NCBI GenBank assembly: GCA_025267735.1 | Contig: CM046308.1 | Location: 39,297,267 to 39,361,266, forward strand | Length of the DNA: 64,000 nt | Source of the DNA: Mactra quadrangularis | Lineage: Eukaryota; Mollusca; Bivalvia; Venerida; Mactridae | Reading direction: 5' to 3' | Part shown: piece after piece, positions 12,638 through 25,440 of the stretch | Numbering within the stretch: the stretch's first letter is position 1 | Layout: each line of letters starts with the position of its first letter | Notes under the pieces: model-generated | The model's input: only the letters and a program-made list of their open reading frames with translations | What the model was told of the DNA's origin: nothing | Database searches by the model: none | Made by a program: the position numbers and the translations under genes

Positions 12638-13129
12638 CTACATGTACACAAGATGTAAATGCTTATTTTTAATGATGGTCAATAAAACTGAAGTTTCAAA
12701 GAATGTTAGTTTTCTTGGCTTTTCTTTCACAACCTGAAATACTTTATTGCAAACAGAGTAGACCCAGATAATGCAGCTTCTCCAGGAGATGTGATCAGAG
12801 TCTAAACTGTGTACTTCATCCGTATCTGGCGAAGGATTGGGAACCCAAGGATTGCCCGATCCTACCATTAAATACTTTGAAATTCCAGAATTTGTTTGTT
12901 TCTTCGAAACCTTAGAAACCTTGCCGTCTTCGGAAGCCATTTTTGAGGATAGTGTGGTGAACGTTTGCAAGCTATTGGAAAAACGAATACGTTTTATCGG
13001 CAAGCATTTCAGTGAGAGCGTTGACGAGCAGGACAGTATAAAAGCCGTTTCACTGACTCTGGTTACGTCCCCTACACGATGGTCATCGGAAAAGATCGGC
13101 AGATCAAGTTGTGCAATTTTTTTTCCCAT
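12638..13129 (-). CDS. Unrecognised ORF (163 codons; 100 codons from a better start)
   Basis: Minus-strand ORF in a patch less AT-rich than its surroundings. The Met at 12940 has a strong context (aaaATGG) and begins MASEDGKVSKVSKKQTNSGI. The C-terminal half contains an AATAAA (minus strand, near 12748). A GT donor candidate follows TDE near 12815, so it might be a first exon rather than a whole gene. I recognise no domain; a hydrophobic stretch around SCIIWVYSVCNKVFQVV is too short to call. It could be a small gene, a retrocopy or chance. The plus-strand ORF over it (12837-13133) is its mirror. Confidence 0.3.
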   Translation of the reverse strand: MGKKIAQLDLPIFSDDHRVGDVTRVSETAFILSCSSTLSLKCLPIKRIRFSNSLQTFTTLSSKMASEDGKVSKVSKKQTNSGISKYLMVGSGNPWVPNPSPDTDEVHSLDSDHISWRSCIIWVYSVCNKVFQVVKEKPRKLTFFETSVLLTIIKNKHLHLVYM

Positions 13130-13959
13130 TTAGCCAATTTTTATGCGATTTCTGCTGGGAAAATGCGCAAATATCGCGAAATCGCGCCCCAAAATGATCT
13201 CTGAAATAGTCAGATTTCATATAAATTACTTAGAGTAATCAGGGCTCGGCATTAACTTTTAAAATCAATTGCCTGTTATTTTTACTAACCCAAACCAAAT
13301 GTTTACTAGCAGTAAGTCAAGTTGCCCTTAACCCACATATTGGTCGTCAGGGGCAATTTGAAGACCTTTATTGTCAAACCCTGCTAATTTATTCCCAAAA
13401 TACTGAAATCAGTATTAATACTGGGAATTTTCAGCAATCATCAGATATAAAAGCTTTATGCCTTCAACACTTCAAAAGATTGTTTTGGAAAAAAAACCCA
13501 AACAATTCTATTCAAATAATTAGTTTAACAGAAAATATAAAAGCCAAATCTCACTGAAATGTTCTGTTATCATTCCACAGGCTCTCTCTTTAAAATGTTC
13601 AGACAAATTTCCAACCATTATATAACAATAAATGTATTTTAACTGCTTTCTGTCAAACTTGATTTGTAAAGTGATTTTTGTACAGCATCTATCAACACTA
13701 GTTACCAATATTGTTTAACTCAATTTTGCTTAGAAATTTGCTTTTATTTTTTGGAGTACAATGGAACACATTGTGATTTATCCTGGAACACATTGTGATT
13801 TATCCGAGAACAATTAGTTTTGAACATATAAATGTGGGGAAGGTATTATTAAAGGAAGAAGGGTGATGGGTCCAAAATGTACTACTTTGAAAAAGTTGGC
13901 ACATTAAGCTGCCCCTAGAAAAGTCTTGAAATTTGTTATTGCATTTTATAGTCTAAGTT

Positions 13960-14225
13960 TTATGCTTATGCACGTTCACCGACTTTACAGCAATTACCCC
14001 CCTGGTCAGTGGGCTACTGGTATCTATCTATCAATCTCCCTGGGGAGTCTTTTTACTCTTCTTAGTGCAGCTGACACTTTGGCTCAACTGAATTATACCA
14101 CCCTTGCAGGTACCTATTTACACCTGAAGCAATCGCAGGTAAATTTCTCACTCAAGAATATTAGCAGTGCCCCTAAGTTTGATTTGAACCCGGGACCCCT
14201 CAATCCCTAGCCTGTCCTACCACTG
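13960..14225 (+). repeat. Dispersed repeat family C, copy 1
   Basis: Shares ordered segments with 58812-59058 (atgcttatgcacg..gactttacag, cctggtcagtggg-like, tgcagctgaca, caggtacctatttacacc, tttgaacccgggacccctca). A B-box-like ttgaacccggga occurs near its end. The ORF at 13926-14210 is this repeat. Confidence 0.5.
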
Positions 14226-14552
14226 GACTTCAAGAGGTTCAAACCAATGCAGTTGTCTTAATGCAATACCCTGAATCCCAGGTCTAGTGAAAATTGATTC
14301 TGGCTAGAGAAAGTTACTTAATATTTCATCTAGTTGATAGTTTGGCCTTTACTTTATAACACAATAAATTGGGCTAGTGCTATGACAGTAAAATTATGAT
14401 GATTTATTTCCAGCACAAGTAATAAGTCATATAAATTTGGTTAGAATTTTCAAATTGAAAGTATCTCGTATGCCTGAAATTGTACCGCAACTCGTATCAT
14501 ATCACAACTCCCTTGAAGATATGCAGCCCTAATTGTGACCATTTTGGAAAGA

Positions 14553-14612
14553 GAATACTGATGGAGGTTGTTGGTTGGTTGGCTTGGCTTGGCTTGGTTT
14601 AACGCTGTAGCA
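14553..14612 (-). mobile_element. SINE 3'-tail fragment
   Basis: ggcttggtttaacgctgtag with caacaaattgtg, reversed tail shared by SINE families A and B. Confidence 0.4.
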
Positions 14613-15828
14613 ACAAATTGTGAAAATGCCCAGCTGTGGCAATACGTACTGTGGTATGATTTAAATGTACCAGTATTTGGCAATATTTTTTATTTCATTT
14701 TTCTTCTCGACGCAAAATAAAAGTAGCAAAACATTACTTTTTCTTTGTTCATTCCATCTAATCTTATGTTACAAGAATTTAACCGAGCGGGGTGCGTCAC
14801 AGTCCTAATTGACTGTATATACTTAAAGAGACTAGATTCTATCAGTAGCTGCACGTAAAATTTGCAATGTTTCAGTTAAATTCAGCAGAGGCACAAAGAA
14901 TCTAAAAGCACAATATATTGTGGTAGTATTATCACAATCTTTGCCAGCGTATTGCAGTATATCGTGATACACTTCTGGCATATCGTGACAGCCCTAAGAG
15001 GTTTTACTGTATAAACAATACCCTGCTGTTAGGAATGATGATTCCTAAGTTCATATCAGAAGTAATGTCTTCTAATGTTTTATAAATGTAAGAGATCTAC
15101 AGCTTCTCATTGGCTTATTATCGGAATGGAAGAAATTCGAAGAAAATTATTGATAAAAATCCAATACTTTCATTTATAGAATGCCAAATATTTTATATGC
15201 AATTGAGTGAGCTACCAGTGAGTATTCTGCTGATGTATTGAAACTAACCAATATTCAATGTAAAAAAATTTACAACCAGTTATCGATAAAGAAAAGTTAC
15301 ACTCATATGTTTTTGATGAGTATTAATACATATGAGAGGAACAGAACAAAGGAACAATGCTTGTATTATTAACATACAGTGTTGGTACATTTTGTTATAA
15401 AAATCTTTTATTATCAACATAAGTACATTTTGTTATCAAATGTATTATGTAATTTAATGGTGCTTTTTATCAATTTATTTTTTAGTCGTATTTTACCAAA
15501 CTCAATGCTGGTAAAAAGGTTATCCAGATTATCCAGTCTATGAGCCGAAACCATGAGCAACCCTTTCGGGACTCTAAGGACTGCAAAGATTCGATACATC
15601 AGAAATCGATTGCGAAAACGCCAATTCGATTTCGATTTGGAACCAGCGATTTCCGATTCGATACCGGCCTTTAAACTTGTCTATAAAGATTGAAAGGATA
15701 TAAGACTATGAGACACTTTCTAAGTCATACATCACTCCCCCCACCCTAAGAAATCCCACTCCTCCTCCCCCCCCAAAAAAAGTTTAGAGTTAATTTATAG
15801 AATCTCATAGGTTAATTTTAATGTACAT

Positions 15829-15910
15829 TTGGCAGGTTTAGCACTAAACAGTTGTAACTCTCTCTTTTCTTACATTGAGTTATGACCGTTTAGCGCTAAA
15901 CAAACTTTAC
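15829..15910. repeat. About 80-bp palindrome, ttagcgctaaac family, copy 1
   Basis: Arms ggtttagcactaaacagttg and (inverted) gaccgtttagcgctaaacaa. Related copies at 23462-23541 and 29404-29485. Confidence 0.65.
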
Positions 15911-16132
15911 ATCTTATTCATTATAAAATTTCAATCTAGTGTTTATTCAGCTGTTGAAAATTTATCAAAACTCTCAATTTATTATTAAATATGAAGATGA
16001 CACATTCCATATCAAGTTTACCTGACCACTGACCAGAATTAGCTTCATATTAAGGTGTGGTTAACACTTTGATAAGATAATAAACCTAAAATATGATTAC
16101 TACATTCTACCAGGGTTTTATTTTTCACTTTG

Positions 16133-16404
16133 TAGCTCGGCATTATTTTCTCAGGCGATTTTGAAGGCGAAATTCAGCTACAATTCTGTCCTCATGAACC
16201 ATATAACTCAAGACATTAGCTCTGACAAGCGCCGGCTTGACACAGTATAATCCGCTGACGAAAATGCGGTTCTGACGATTGCTACTTCCAAATGACGACG
16301 ATTTTTTTGAGTGCGTCACAGAAGACCCGCTGGTCGTCTTTCAGTGCGTCAAAGCTGACAAAAAGTGCGCCAAAAACACAAAAACGCGCTCTGGAAAAAA
16401 CACT
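16133..16404. mobile_element. Possible hAT-like element
   Basis: Starts cagggttttatttttcac and ends ctggaaaaaacactg, roughly inverted; interior unusually rich in CpG (gtgcgtc repeated). Flanking 8-bp sequences do not match, so this is tentative. Confidence 0.35.
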
Positions 16405-17001
16405 GCAACAGTGTTCTGTGTGAGACTGCCTTAAAATATTGTTGAAATGGGGAATGAAGCATCATTCATTACTACTAGTTTTTAGATCCAAGATTTATCT
16501 TAGTTCAGTATGAGTCTAAGATAACCTAAATCCTCTCCATAAATCACTCAATATATAAATCTCTCAAGCTATGATGTATGATCTATGATTTTACATCATA
16601 GTACCAATGTCTTGAAATATTTATCTGATTATTCAAGCTTCATAAAACATAGTGGGGCAAGCTAGCTAGCTCACCCATGATGTAAATCTCTCCATGTATA
16701 ATAAACAAGAATGCTGAAACCATGATTTTGGATAAATTTATGATTTTAAGATTGTTACCCAAGTCAAGAGCCTGAGTTTATTATTTTGATAAAATAAAGA
16801 TTGTAAGCAGCTCATAGTTTATCATTTAATAATTTATAGGTCAACAGGGTTTATTAATTTGTTCAACTTAGTAGTTTGTTGATTTTTTACTTACAGTATA
16901 ATTTGCCTAAAAACGACAAAATTGTTCTGAATGACTCTAAAGGTGCCGTAGTTTTTGTAGGGTTTAACGCAGTAACAACACATTGTTTAGGTTATATAAC
17001 A

Positions 17002-17399
17002 ATCTGATTAAAACCCGATCTAAAATTTTCCGCTTGCATACTCGCTAATTTAGATCTGGCCTTTTTCATACGAAGGTCATGTTCAGGCGACCTTTTCTCA
17101 TCATAATATTCATGAAGAAATTGTTATCATACGTAACTTGTTTACATTGTCTAAGTCATGCAATTTGAAATGAGCCGCCCAAACGCAGACTGTGAATAAT
17201 ACCGCTGTTAAATTAGCATGCAAAACTTGGTCTAAAAATAGAAATTACGAAATCAAAATGTGATTAATAGTGTTTTCGTCTAGATGAAAGCTATGCATTG
17301 ATTGGTCGACACAAAATTCATCTCGACGTGACCTTCCACGGAGACAGTAGATATCCTGTACAACAACGCTCTACAGGATATCTGTTTACGGAGATTGGG
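17002..17399 (-). repeat. About 398-bp dispersed repeat, copy 2 (inverted)
   Basis: Reverse complement of 7924-8321 with few differences. Directly flanked on both sides by SINE 3'-tail sequence (gggtttaacgcagtaacaac at about 16959 and gttatataacggccat at about 17398), so it is inserted in a SINE. Confidence 0.78.
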
Positions 17400-17663
17400 T
17401 TATATAACGGCCATCATACAATCTGCTCACCCTTTCTGGAAAGGCTTAAAAATTTAGCTGTTAACCAGTTACAAGGCATATACTTCTGTCAGTAACTAAC
17501 AACTTCCCTACATGTTTAGGTTACCAGTGACACTGGCAGGTGGGAGAATGGACGTAGAAATCATTTCAAGATTAAACTCAACAAAAGTATGCCCCGCCCG
17601 GATCCAACACACAACCCCTTCATCAGTAGACTTATGTGTTACCAACTGAGCTAGCCAGGCAGC
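17395..17663 (-). mobile_element. tRNA-derived SINE, family A
   Basis: Reverse orientation. The head at the right reads (on minus) gctagctcagttggtaacac. Its tail side is interrupted by the 398-bp repeat; the rest of the tail lies at about 16958-17000. Confidence 0.78.
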
Positions 17664-18343
17664 TTAATTGCACTATGGTTTGAACTAAGAGTGCTAGAGA
17701 AAAAATGTTAAGGAGCAGCCTTATTCATCAAGAGCTGTGTTAAAACCCCCAAAAATTCTGTTTTCACCATTAAACAATCAAATCTTTCTAACAATCAAGT
17801 GACTCAACAAACATTTCTTTGTTTTATATAGAAAGCTGCAAAAACTATGCCTTTATTGTAATTTAATACACAGATCATGATGATGTAACATAATGAAAGT
17901 GAAAGTAAAATTTAGGAGAAAAACCCAGACAGTTTATCACAAACTGATTAACATATTTTACAGTCTGAGTAAGATACCACATGTATTGTAACAGATACTG
18001 CACTGTTATGTGGCATGAACACATAATATCAAAGACAATGTGGTGTCATGCATTTATCTATGAGTATAAGTTTCTGTTTACCAACTCATCCTGTCATATC
18101 TCAATGTACTTTTAACATTCTAAAATTTGCATTATACACTTATACAATAGACTTTTTTCCATTTCAAAACTTAATAACTAGAAATTCCATGTTTTCGTCC
18201 CAATACTGAAGAACTGTTCATTTTGATTAGAATAAAACTCAACAAATTGATTAACCACTGTCTGACTATCCACTAGCTAGCCCTGAAGTCCTGGACTTTT
18301 AAGTGAAAATTTATTTGGGCATGTGTAAACTAATATTTCATAC

Positions 18344-18416
18344 AAGGATTGCCCACAAGACTATAGTAACTTGCTCTTAAACGCGATGCACTTACTACAG
18401 TCTTGCGGGCAATCCT
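18344..18416. repeat. About 73-nt hairpin, copy 1
   Basis: Arms ggattgcccacaagactata and (inverted) tacagtcttgcgggcaatcc, separated by about 20 nt containing taaacgcgatgcac. Related to 44735-44812. Confidence 0.7.
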
Positions 18417-18644
18417 GGAATATAAAGTTGGGATAGCTGATAATTTTGTTATTTATGACAAAACATAACAAATCAGGCTAGTGGTCAAGCAAATTTAAGG
18501 CAAAGACTGACAGTCGGGCCAGAAAAAAATGATAGAAGTTGCATTAAACACCTGAGCAAAAAAAAAAAACACCATCGACACAGTTTCGGTAGTCACAGCC
18601 CACACAAATCATTACAGCAAACTGTTTTATTTGTTACAACTTTA

Positions 18645-18933
18645 CTTAGCTGAGAATGGTAGCACTCTGATCGGGGTCGTGGGTTCGATTCCCGGGAGGA
18701 GCATACTTTCGTGGAGCTTGGTCATGAAATTATTTCTACGGCCATTCTCCCTCCTACCAATGATTTTTAATTATGTAGGGCAGTTGTTAGTCACTGATGA
18801 AAGTATGCGCTTAGTAGTTGGTTAACAGCTTAATCCAGAGATTTAGCCTTTCCAAGAGGAGTGAGTAGGTTGACTGACAGTCGCTTGTGACCTATACAAT
18901 GTGTTGCTAAGGCGTTAAACCAAACAAACAAAC
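18645..18933 (+). mobile_element. tRNA-derived SINE, family A
   Basis: Head gctgagaatggtagcactct with ggttcgattcccgggagg, full body, and tail caatgtgttgctaaggcgtt followed by aaacaaacaaac. Confidence 0.82.
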
Positions 18934-20404
18934 TTAGTTGAGAATGTAACAAACATATAAATATACATTTGAAGTTAATAAAAGCTAGTTAAACTATATA
19001 ATTACAGGGTTTATATGCCCCCCATGGTAAAATACTACAATAATGAGACTGTTTACTTTCTCATTATACATTGAATTCATTGTTTCATTAAAACTTAATT
19101 TTTCAAAAACTTCACAAAAGTATTTTAATTATTCGTAAAAATGTATGAAATTTGGACAATAACCTATTTTTAGATTTTTGGAGCAATATTAATTTTAGCC
19201 AGCTACTTTATTTTGTACATGATAATTTGTTTATTTGAATTTTGTTCTTCTGTTTAAATTAACACAAAAAAATTTCATCAAGATCTGACCATAAATTCTA
19301 ATTCTGTTCATCACATGATATGTTATCATTGTATGAAGTTTCATAAAGATCTGACAATAATTGGCAGAAATATATGGTAAAGAAAAACTTTAACGCAATT
19401 GTTAAAGACACCAGATGCCCAACCACCCAAAGCTAGACCGCAATCCACTTGCCCGCCTGTGTTTCGATTAACTATTAGCTGAATTTTTTCGTTGAAAATT
19501 CCGACTAATAAACACAGTTGGATGCCGCGGGAAGATTTAAAACTTTTTGCATTAGGAATGTGGCCTTTATTTCAGGCCCTGAAACTGTGCAAAAATGCCA
19601 AGCCAAATGATACCTTACACAGGAATCCTGCATGTTTAAATACTCACTAGAGTACTTTTGTACTGTCCAACGATTTATATACTTATATACAGAGAATATC
19701 AAACAGATATTGAGTATTTAAATCAGGGGGGGGGTAATGTTTGAAGCACTGACAATTAAAAAAAATGTAGCAATACATATTTAAAGACTCAAGCATTGGT
19801 AAATTTAGAAAAAAATCACAAATGTTCAAAGGTAATTAAGTATAGATGGCACTGCATTTGCGTACAGCGTGAGCTACCTGCTATATTGGCTTAATCTAAA
19901 CAGTTAACTGTTGTTAAATTATTATTGCAGCTCTGGTAAAGTGCCACATTTAAATGGACAAGACAACTGTGATTCAAAAAAACGTGGTAACAAAACATAA
20001 ATAATGGAATACAAAAAACGAGAGAAAACAAGCACTAGAAGACATTGATAAGTTAAAATAATCTAAAACTGCATGTAGTCATTATTGAGGTACGTACAAC
20101 AGTCTATCAGTTTAATTAGAATAACATCTGAATACTCAACAATTATATGAGAAACAGCGTTCGCGAGCCAAGGGTGGATCAAGACTTTTGTAAAGGACGG
20201 TACGACATACGTTAGTTAAAACTTTATTCAACTGTCACACAGGGACCATACTGTAACTCCGCAGATTTAAATATTTGATAATATTAAATATGATTTGCTT
20301 GATAATACTTATACATGAATACAAATATCTATCTTTAACGATCTTGAGAACAGAAAGTGCATTTACCCCGCTGATTTCAATATTCACAACAATTTTTTAA
20401 ATTG

Positions 20405-20745
20405 ATAATTGTATCAAACACTGTTCTTGAGCAGTTCATGTTCAGTTCAAGAACAAAAGTTCTTGAGCCGTTCATGTTCCATTCAAAAACAAGAGTTCAT
20501 GAGCAGTTTATGTTCCGTTCAAGATAAAGAGATCTCAATCACTGTTCTTGAGCAGTTCATGTTCAAGAACAGTTTTTAAGAACTCCTCAATAACTTTTGT
20601 TCCTAAAATTTGTCCAATTTAATATTTCTCAAAATGCACTTGAACAGTTCTTGAACATTTAAAGAGCTGTTCAGGTACAATTCATGAACTATGTTCTTGA
20701 GCAGTTCAAGAACTTCACTTGAACTGCTCTTAAAGTTTTTTGCAG
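20405..20745. repeat. Cluster of gttcttgagcagttcatgtt-type motifs
   Basis: At least eight occurrences of gttcttgagcagttcatg or its inverse gttcaagaac within about 340 bp, in both orientations, so the region can fold on itself. No termini could be defined. Confidence 0.6.
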
Positions 20746-21464
20746 GGGATCATTCTCAACATGGGGTTACTGTAAAAACAACAAACATTCACATTTTTTA
20801 ATCATTTTGAAATATCAAGGGTAAGCTCCCCTACTTTCCTCTCAAGATCCGCCATCATGTTTACTGCGAGAATTTTATCTTATACTCATTATCTTTGACT
20901 GTTTCCATATTGTTTTCATATAAATCCCCTTAACATTTTAGATTCCAGTATTTTCACTTTTCTCTAATGCAGTGATCTTATAAAATCTTTCAACATATGA
21001 CATTATATTGCTTATTGCTCATGTAGTTCTTGCAGCATGACTAATGACACCACATCTGTGTGAATACAGTCTGATATACATTTTATCATCAAAAACACGA
21101 ATCACCTTATCCACAGTAACATTCATATTGGTATTTTTGAGGGGGTTTGATTCGCAGCGACACATGGTATTTTTCGTTTTATTATAGCTCCTGTAATTTG
21201 TTTCCTATATATCCTAATGTTACGTCACCGAGTGACTATCCTTAATGTTACCCTCGGGACATTACCTATCGGCCCGTTTGACATCACCTATCGGCCCACA
21301 TGAAGCGAAAGTAGACTTAACTGCGTTGGAGTTTGCCAATACTGGGACCGATCCAAGTTTTTAGCCATTCAATTTGAGTTACCTCCCTTGCGCAGACGCT
21401 TGCTTTTTACCAAACAACAAACTTATTATCTGATTATTATTCATGCACTCATGGACTGAAAAAA

Positions 21465-21562
21465 GTACTTTTCAAGCATTTTTCAAGGTTTTCAAAATCA
21501 TTAAGCATTTTCAAGGTAAATCTTGAAATTAAAGCACTTTTCAAGGTCTGTACAAACCCTGA
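21465..21562. mobile_element. hAT-like right end fragment
   Basis: Repeated attttcaagg motifs followed by aaggtctgtacaaaccctg, which inverted is the CAGGGTTTGTACAGACCTTG terminus seen in many hAT elements. No matching left end was found. Confidence 0.5.
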
Positions 21563-24104
21563 GTTTGCAGGGCAGCTTCACTTATCTCAAAAACTATGAT
21601 TATTTTATAAAATCTAAAAAATACCAGGTTTTATTGCTTATTGCTTATACAGTTCTTGTAGCATGACTAACGACATCATATCTCGACTTAACTGGTAGTT
21701 GAATTGAATTCCGTGTAGGAGGAACACTTATATTTATATTCACTTGTTTATGATACAAATAAATTATTATACCACAGTGAAAATGACATCATTTATCGAG
21801 TTAGAGTGTCCGCATGCATATTAATATGCAGAAGTATGGAATAGACATTTATAGTAAATGCTCAGAGACGGGCAGTCCTGTAAAGGGGAATTAGCAGGAT
21901 TTCTAACTTGTTTAACTCACAGATCACAGAAAAGAAGGATCAACCAATTCAACACAATTCATTAGAGCTGTCATTAATTCCAACAGTAATGATGCATGGT
22001 CGATATTTTTTTCTGATCCATAATAGATATGCAATTTGAAAAATCGATAATAAAGCCTATAAAGGTTAATAAAACAGTGTCAAAATTTCAAAGACAAACC
22101 TATTGAGAGCAGAAACAGGTGCCTACAGTCTATTTTTTCATATTTAATTTCACTTTGATACAAACAATAACCTTATTCCCAATAAGAAATAAGTAATTTT
22201 GCACACTAGCCTGAATGGACTTTAGTAGCCCCAGTCCAGTTTTCAGGCTAATGGTTTAAGGAGTGGAGTTTGGCTAGACTGAATAAAAAGACACAAAGTA
22301 CAGGAGATATAGTAGATTGTTTCATTTAAACTGTTAATACTTCAATACTTCAATGTTTATTGTTTATATGAAATGTTATAAAATAATGTACACTATCCAG
22401 ACATTTCTGTCAAACAATACTTGGCCTGCATTATATATCACAATATGCAAAGTATCACAATATGCATAATATTAACAATACAGTGAAACCTTGGGAATAT
22501 GAACCTTGAGAGTTCTTGAACCTTTTAAGATATGTATTTTCTGCCGGTGAAATGAAGCAAATTAGGTTGAAAATATTTTCCTTTGATTTGTTAAGATCTT
22601 TGATTGGTTCATTCAAAGTTGTTATGTAGATCATCAACCAATGAAACATCGTGTTTCATTGCACAAATTATCGTGCGATTTCAAGTAATTGAAAGGACAT
22701 TCAGCTTTGGGCGGCTGTACTGACCACACACAAAAATTTATAATTTTTTTTGTTTTTTAATTAAGAAACAATAAATATCAATTTTGTTAAGAGTTGAAAG
22801 AGATGAATACATCTTATTTGAACGGATTACCATACGTCTTATTAATTTGAAGTGGAATTGTTAACTTAGATAATAGTTTGTCATGTATAAATAGTTCAGT
22901 ATAGCCACTAGCCCAAGTGCTAAAATACACATTATACAAAAGTTTTGTTTTGTTGCTTATAGATCATTATTCAATGATCTGGAGGGTTCAAAGGAAATGA
23001 ATGATTTTATAGGTAATGTTCCATTTTGAACACGCATTTAGATGCATAATCCTTGGTTGAAGTTTTTTTATTTTTGTATTCATTGTGTGCAAAGCACATA
23101 ATATTATGAATACAGCTTGATAGTTCATATTGGGTTTAACGCTGTGTCAACACAAATTACAGTCATTTAAAATCAGCCTACTCACCTAATCTTAATTAGA
23201 AAAATCTTTAATGAGAACCCTGAATTCAAAAATTATGTTCCGATCTATAGAGGTTTAGATACACTAAAAAGTTGCTGGTTGTAACAACCCATCAAAATAG
23301 GTGATCCTCAAATGAAAGTTAAAACTACTAATTGAGTCAGATACAAATGTAATTTAATAAACCATGTCAAATGAACCATTTAAACCTAATTGTATGAAGC
23401 ATTTTTTCACAATTATTGAGATGAATCAGCAATCCAGTTTAAGATATATCACATATTGTGACCTTAGAGCAAAACGGGTGTAACTCAATTTAAATTAAGA
23501 GTGAGTAATTACTGCCATTTTGCGCTAAGCCAACAATATGAGGCTATAATTTAAATATAACTGAACATCTTCAAATTATGGACAGTCAATAATAACAAGT
23601 CTTATATGGGAATTTGCAAGCAAAGCTAAATTTCTTAATACAACCCAGTAGACTCCAATGCATGATTCCATATCTAGTGCCTTGACAGAGTAGCTGATTC
23701 TAAAAGGAACCATAATTTGTGTTGACGACTCAGACGATAAACCCAATAAAAAATCCATTAAATCAATGACATCATTTTGCATCAGTCAGTCATCCAACTG
23801 GCATTCCCTGGACAGGCTATATTCTCCAGACCCAAGCAATATTTTCGCCAAATTTTCAAAATTAGCATCAGAAATTTCAAGTTGTAGCACTTTTGGAAAC
23901 AATGGCGATCAGCAGCGTGAACCCTGACATACCCATATCAGTGGCTGACAGCTGCATAAATTTAACACATAGGTAGGTGCAAAATGGTAGTAGAAAATAT
24001 CATGACTAAACTCCATAAAGATAATTGCAAGTCTCACCCAGGAATCAAACCAACAGCCACTGGACACTAAATTCTAAGTCAGAAATGTTACCTCCAGGAT
24101 TTTT
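21563..24104. other. AT-rich stretch with little structure
   Basis: Apart from the palindrome at 23462 and a SINE-tail-like gggtttaacgctgtgtcaac near 23133, nothing is recognised. ORFs (22455-22649, 23576-23782 minus) have no family resemblance. Confidence 0.5.
23462..23541. repeat. About 80-bp palindrome, copy 2
   Basis: Arms agagcaaaacgggtgtaact and (inverted) actgccattttgcgctaagc. Confidence 0.6.
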
Positions 24105-24372
24105 TCTAAAGGGGGGTCCTAACTTTCAGACCACAATCACATAATACATTGTTCGCAGAATAACGCAACATATTAATTAATACTAAAAACTACATAACCA
24201 TTAGATATATGTTTTTAAAACACAAAGGCGAGCAAAGCGAGCACGAGAAAACTGTTTCTTGCTACTTAAAAATGGCTTACAGTTAGAAAATACAGTAATG
24301 GAAGGGTACATTTTGGAAATTTCAGGGGGGTCTGGACCCCTGACCCTCCCCTCCCCGGATCCGCCTATGACG
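24105..24372. mobile_element. Repeat family with G-rich/C-rich ends, copy 1
   Basis: Starts ggattttttctaaagggggg and ends tcccctccccggatccgcct, so the ends are partly inverted. Closely related to 47423-47697 through the body (catattaattaatactaaaaactaca..., gggtacattttggaaatttc). Confidence 0.65.
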
Positions 24373-25204
24373 TACAAAGCAAACAGTGGGGTTGGGGTTT
24401 AACAATATAGACTAAAACCTAAATCACAGGACAGGTATTAATTTACCCCCCCTGGTCACCACATTTATACCGTATTACTCATGAACCACTTTCACCCTTA
24501 GTTGTATAAGTATATGTGCATTTAACCACAAAATGACATAATTGATTAAGACAGAAAGGACTGTCTATATAAAGTGTACATTCAATTCATTCAGTATGTT
24601 AATGGGCCACTTTTCATTTTACAACCAATTTGTGACAGTACAAGACAATAAAATTGGTCAAAACACGAAATTAACATTGAAATTACATTCATGACAACAG
24701 TTTAACAATCGACAACGGAAATCACGACCAGTAAAATATTATCGTAATTTTTTTGAAAATCAAATATACGAGAAAGTAATGTTGACGATTAATGATGTTC
24801 AATAGGTTTATTGTTTAATGTTAACATTTGACCTTCGTATAAATATTCACAATAAATAACATCATTTTTTGGCTCTATTTTTTTCACTCCCAAAAGAAAA
24901 CATCTAAGGTTAATACAATGACAGCCGATGAGAAAATACAAAAAACATAAGATATAAGTAACAACTACAGTTTGTATAATAAGTCATGCACGTTTATGTA
25001 CTTTAACCAATGGACTTGCCTAATCTGGACAGATCATAAGCTGAATTTAGTGAATAAACTGATGCAAGTATATCATTATACCGATTTAAACAGACTATTT
25101 AGATTACTACAATACTTGGGGGTGAAATATTACCGCGATTTCATAGTTAACAGGGCTTTTTCAGCCTATCTCACGGGGCCAAATATGGGCCCCGTTCCCA
25201 ATGC

Positions 25205-25440
25205 CAAATAATGACCACAGGGCTTTTTTTTCAGTATTTGGGGAAGGAGCCTGTGGGCTTTCTTTAAATAGAACATTTGGGGAAATTGTATTGCAATTTC
25301 ATTGATAGAGGAACAAAAAATCCAAGGTAAACTCAAAATTTGGGGAAAACTGCATGATTTTAAAGAAATTTCAGGAGGGGAAGGCGCCTGTAAACGGCCC
25401 CCGTTTTATAAAGAAAACAAGGCCTGGACCATTTTCCCCA
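25205..25440. repeat. Dispersed repeat with cagggcttttttttcagtat / ggccccaggcc-type ends
   Basis: Contains aatttggggaaaact and ggggcctg-like motifs. Related, inverted pieces occur at about 26440-26510 and 44148-44330 (the latter in ZNF330 intron 4). Confidence 0.5.

Noticed and set aside
23576..23782. Possible GRAF exon 3 on the minus strand
   Set aside because: The reading (starting MQNDVIDLMDF) does not match the expected BAR continuation (LxEF..EDER) and lacks fitting splice phases.
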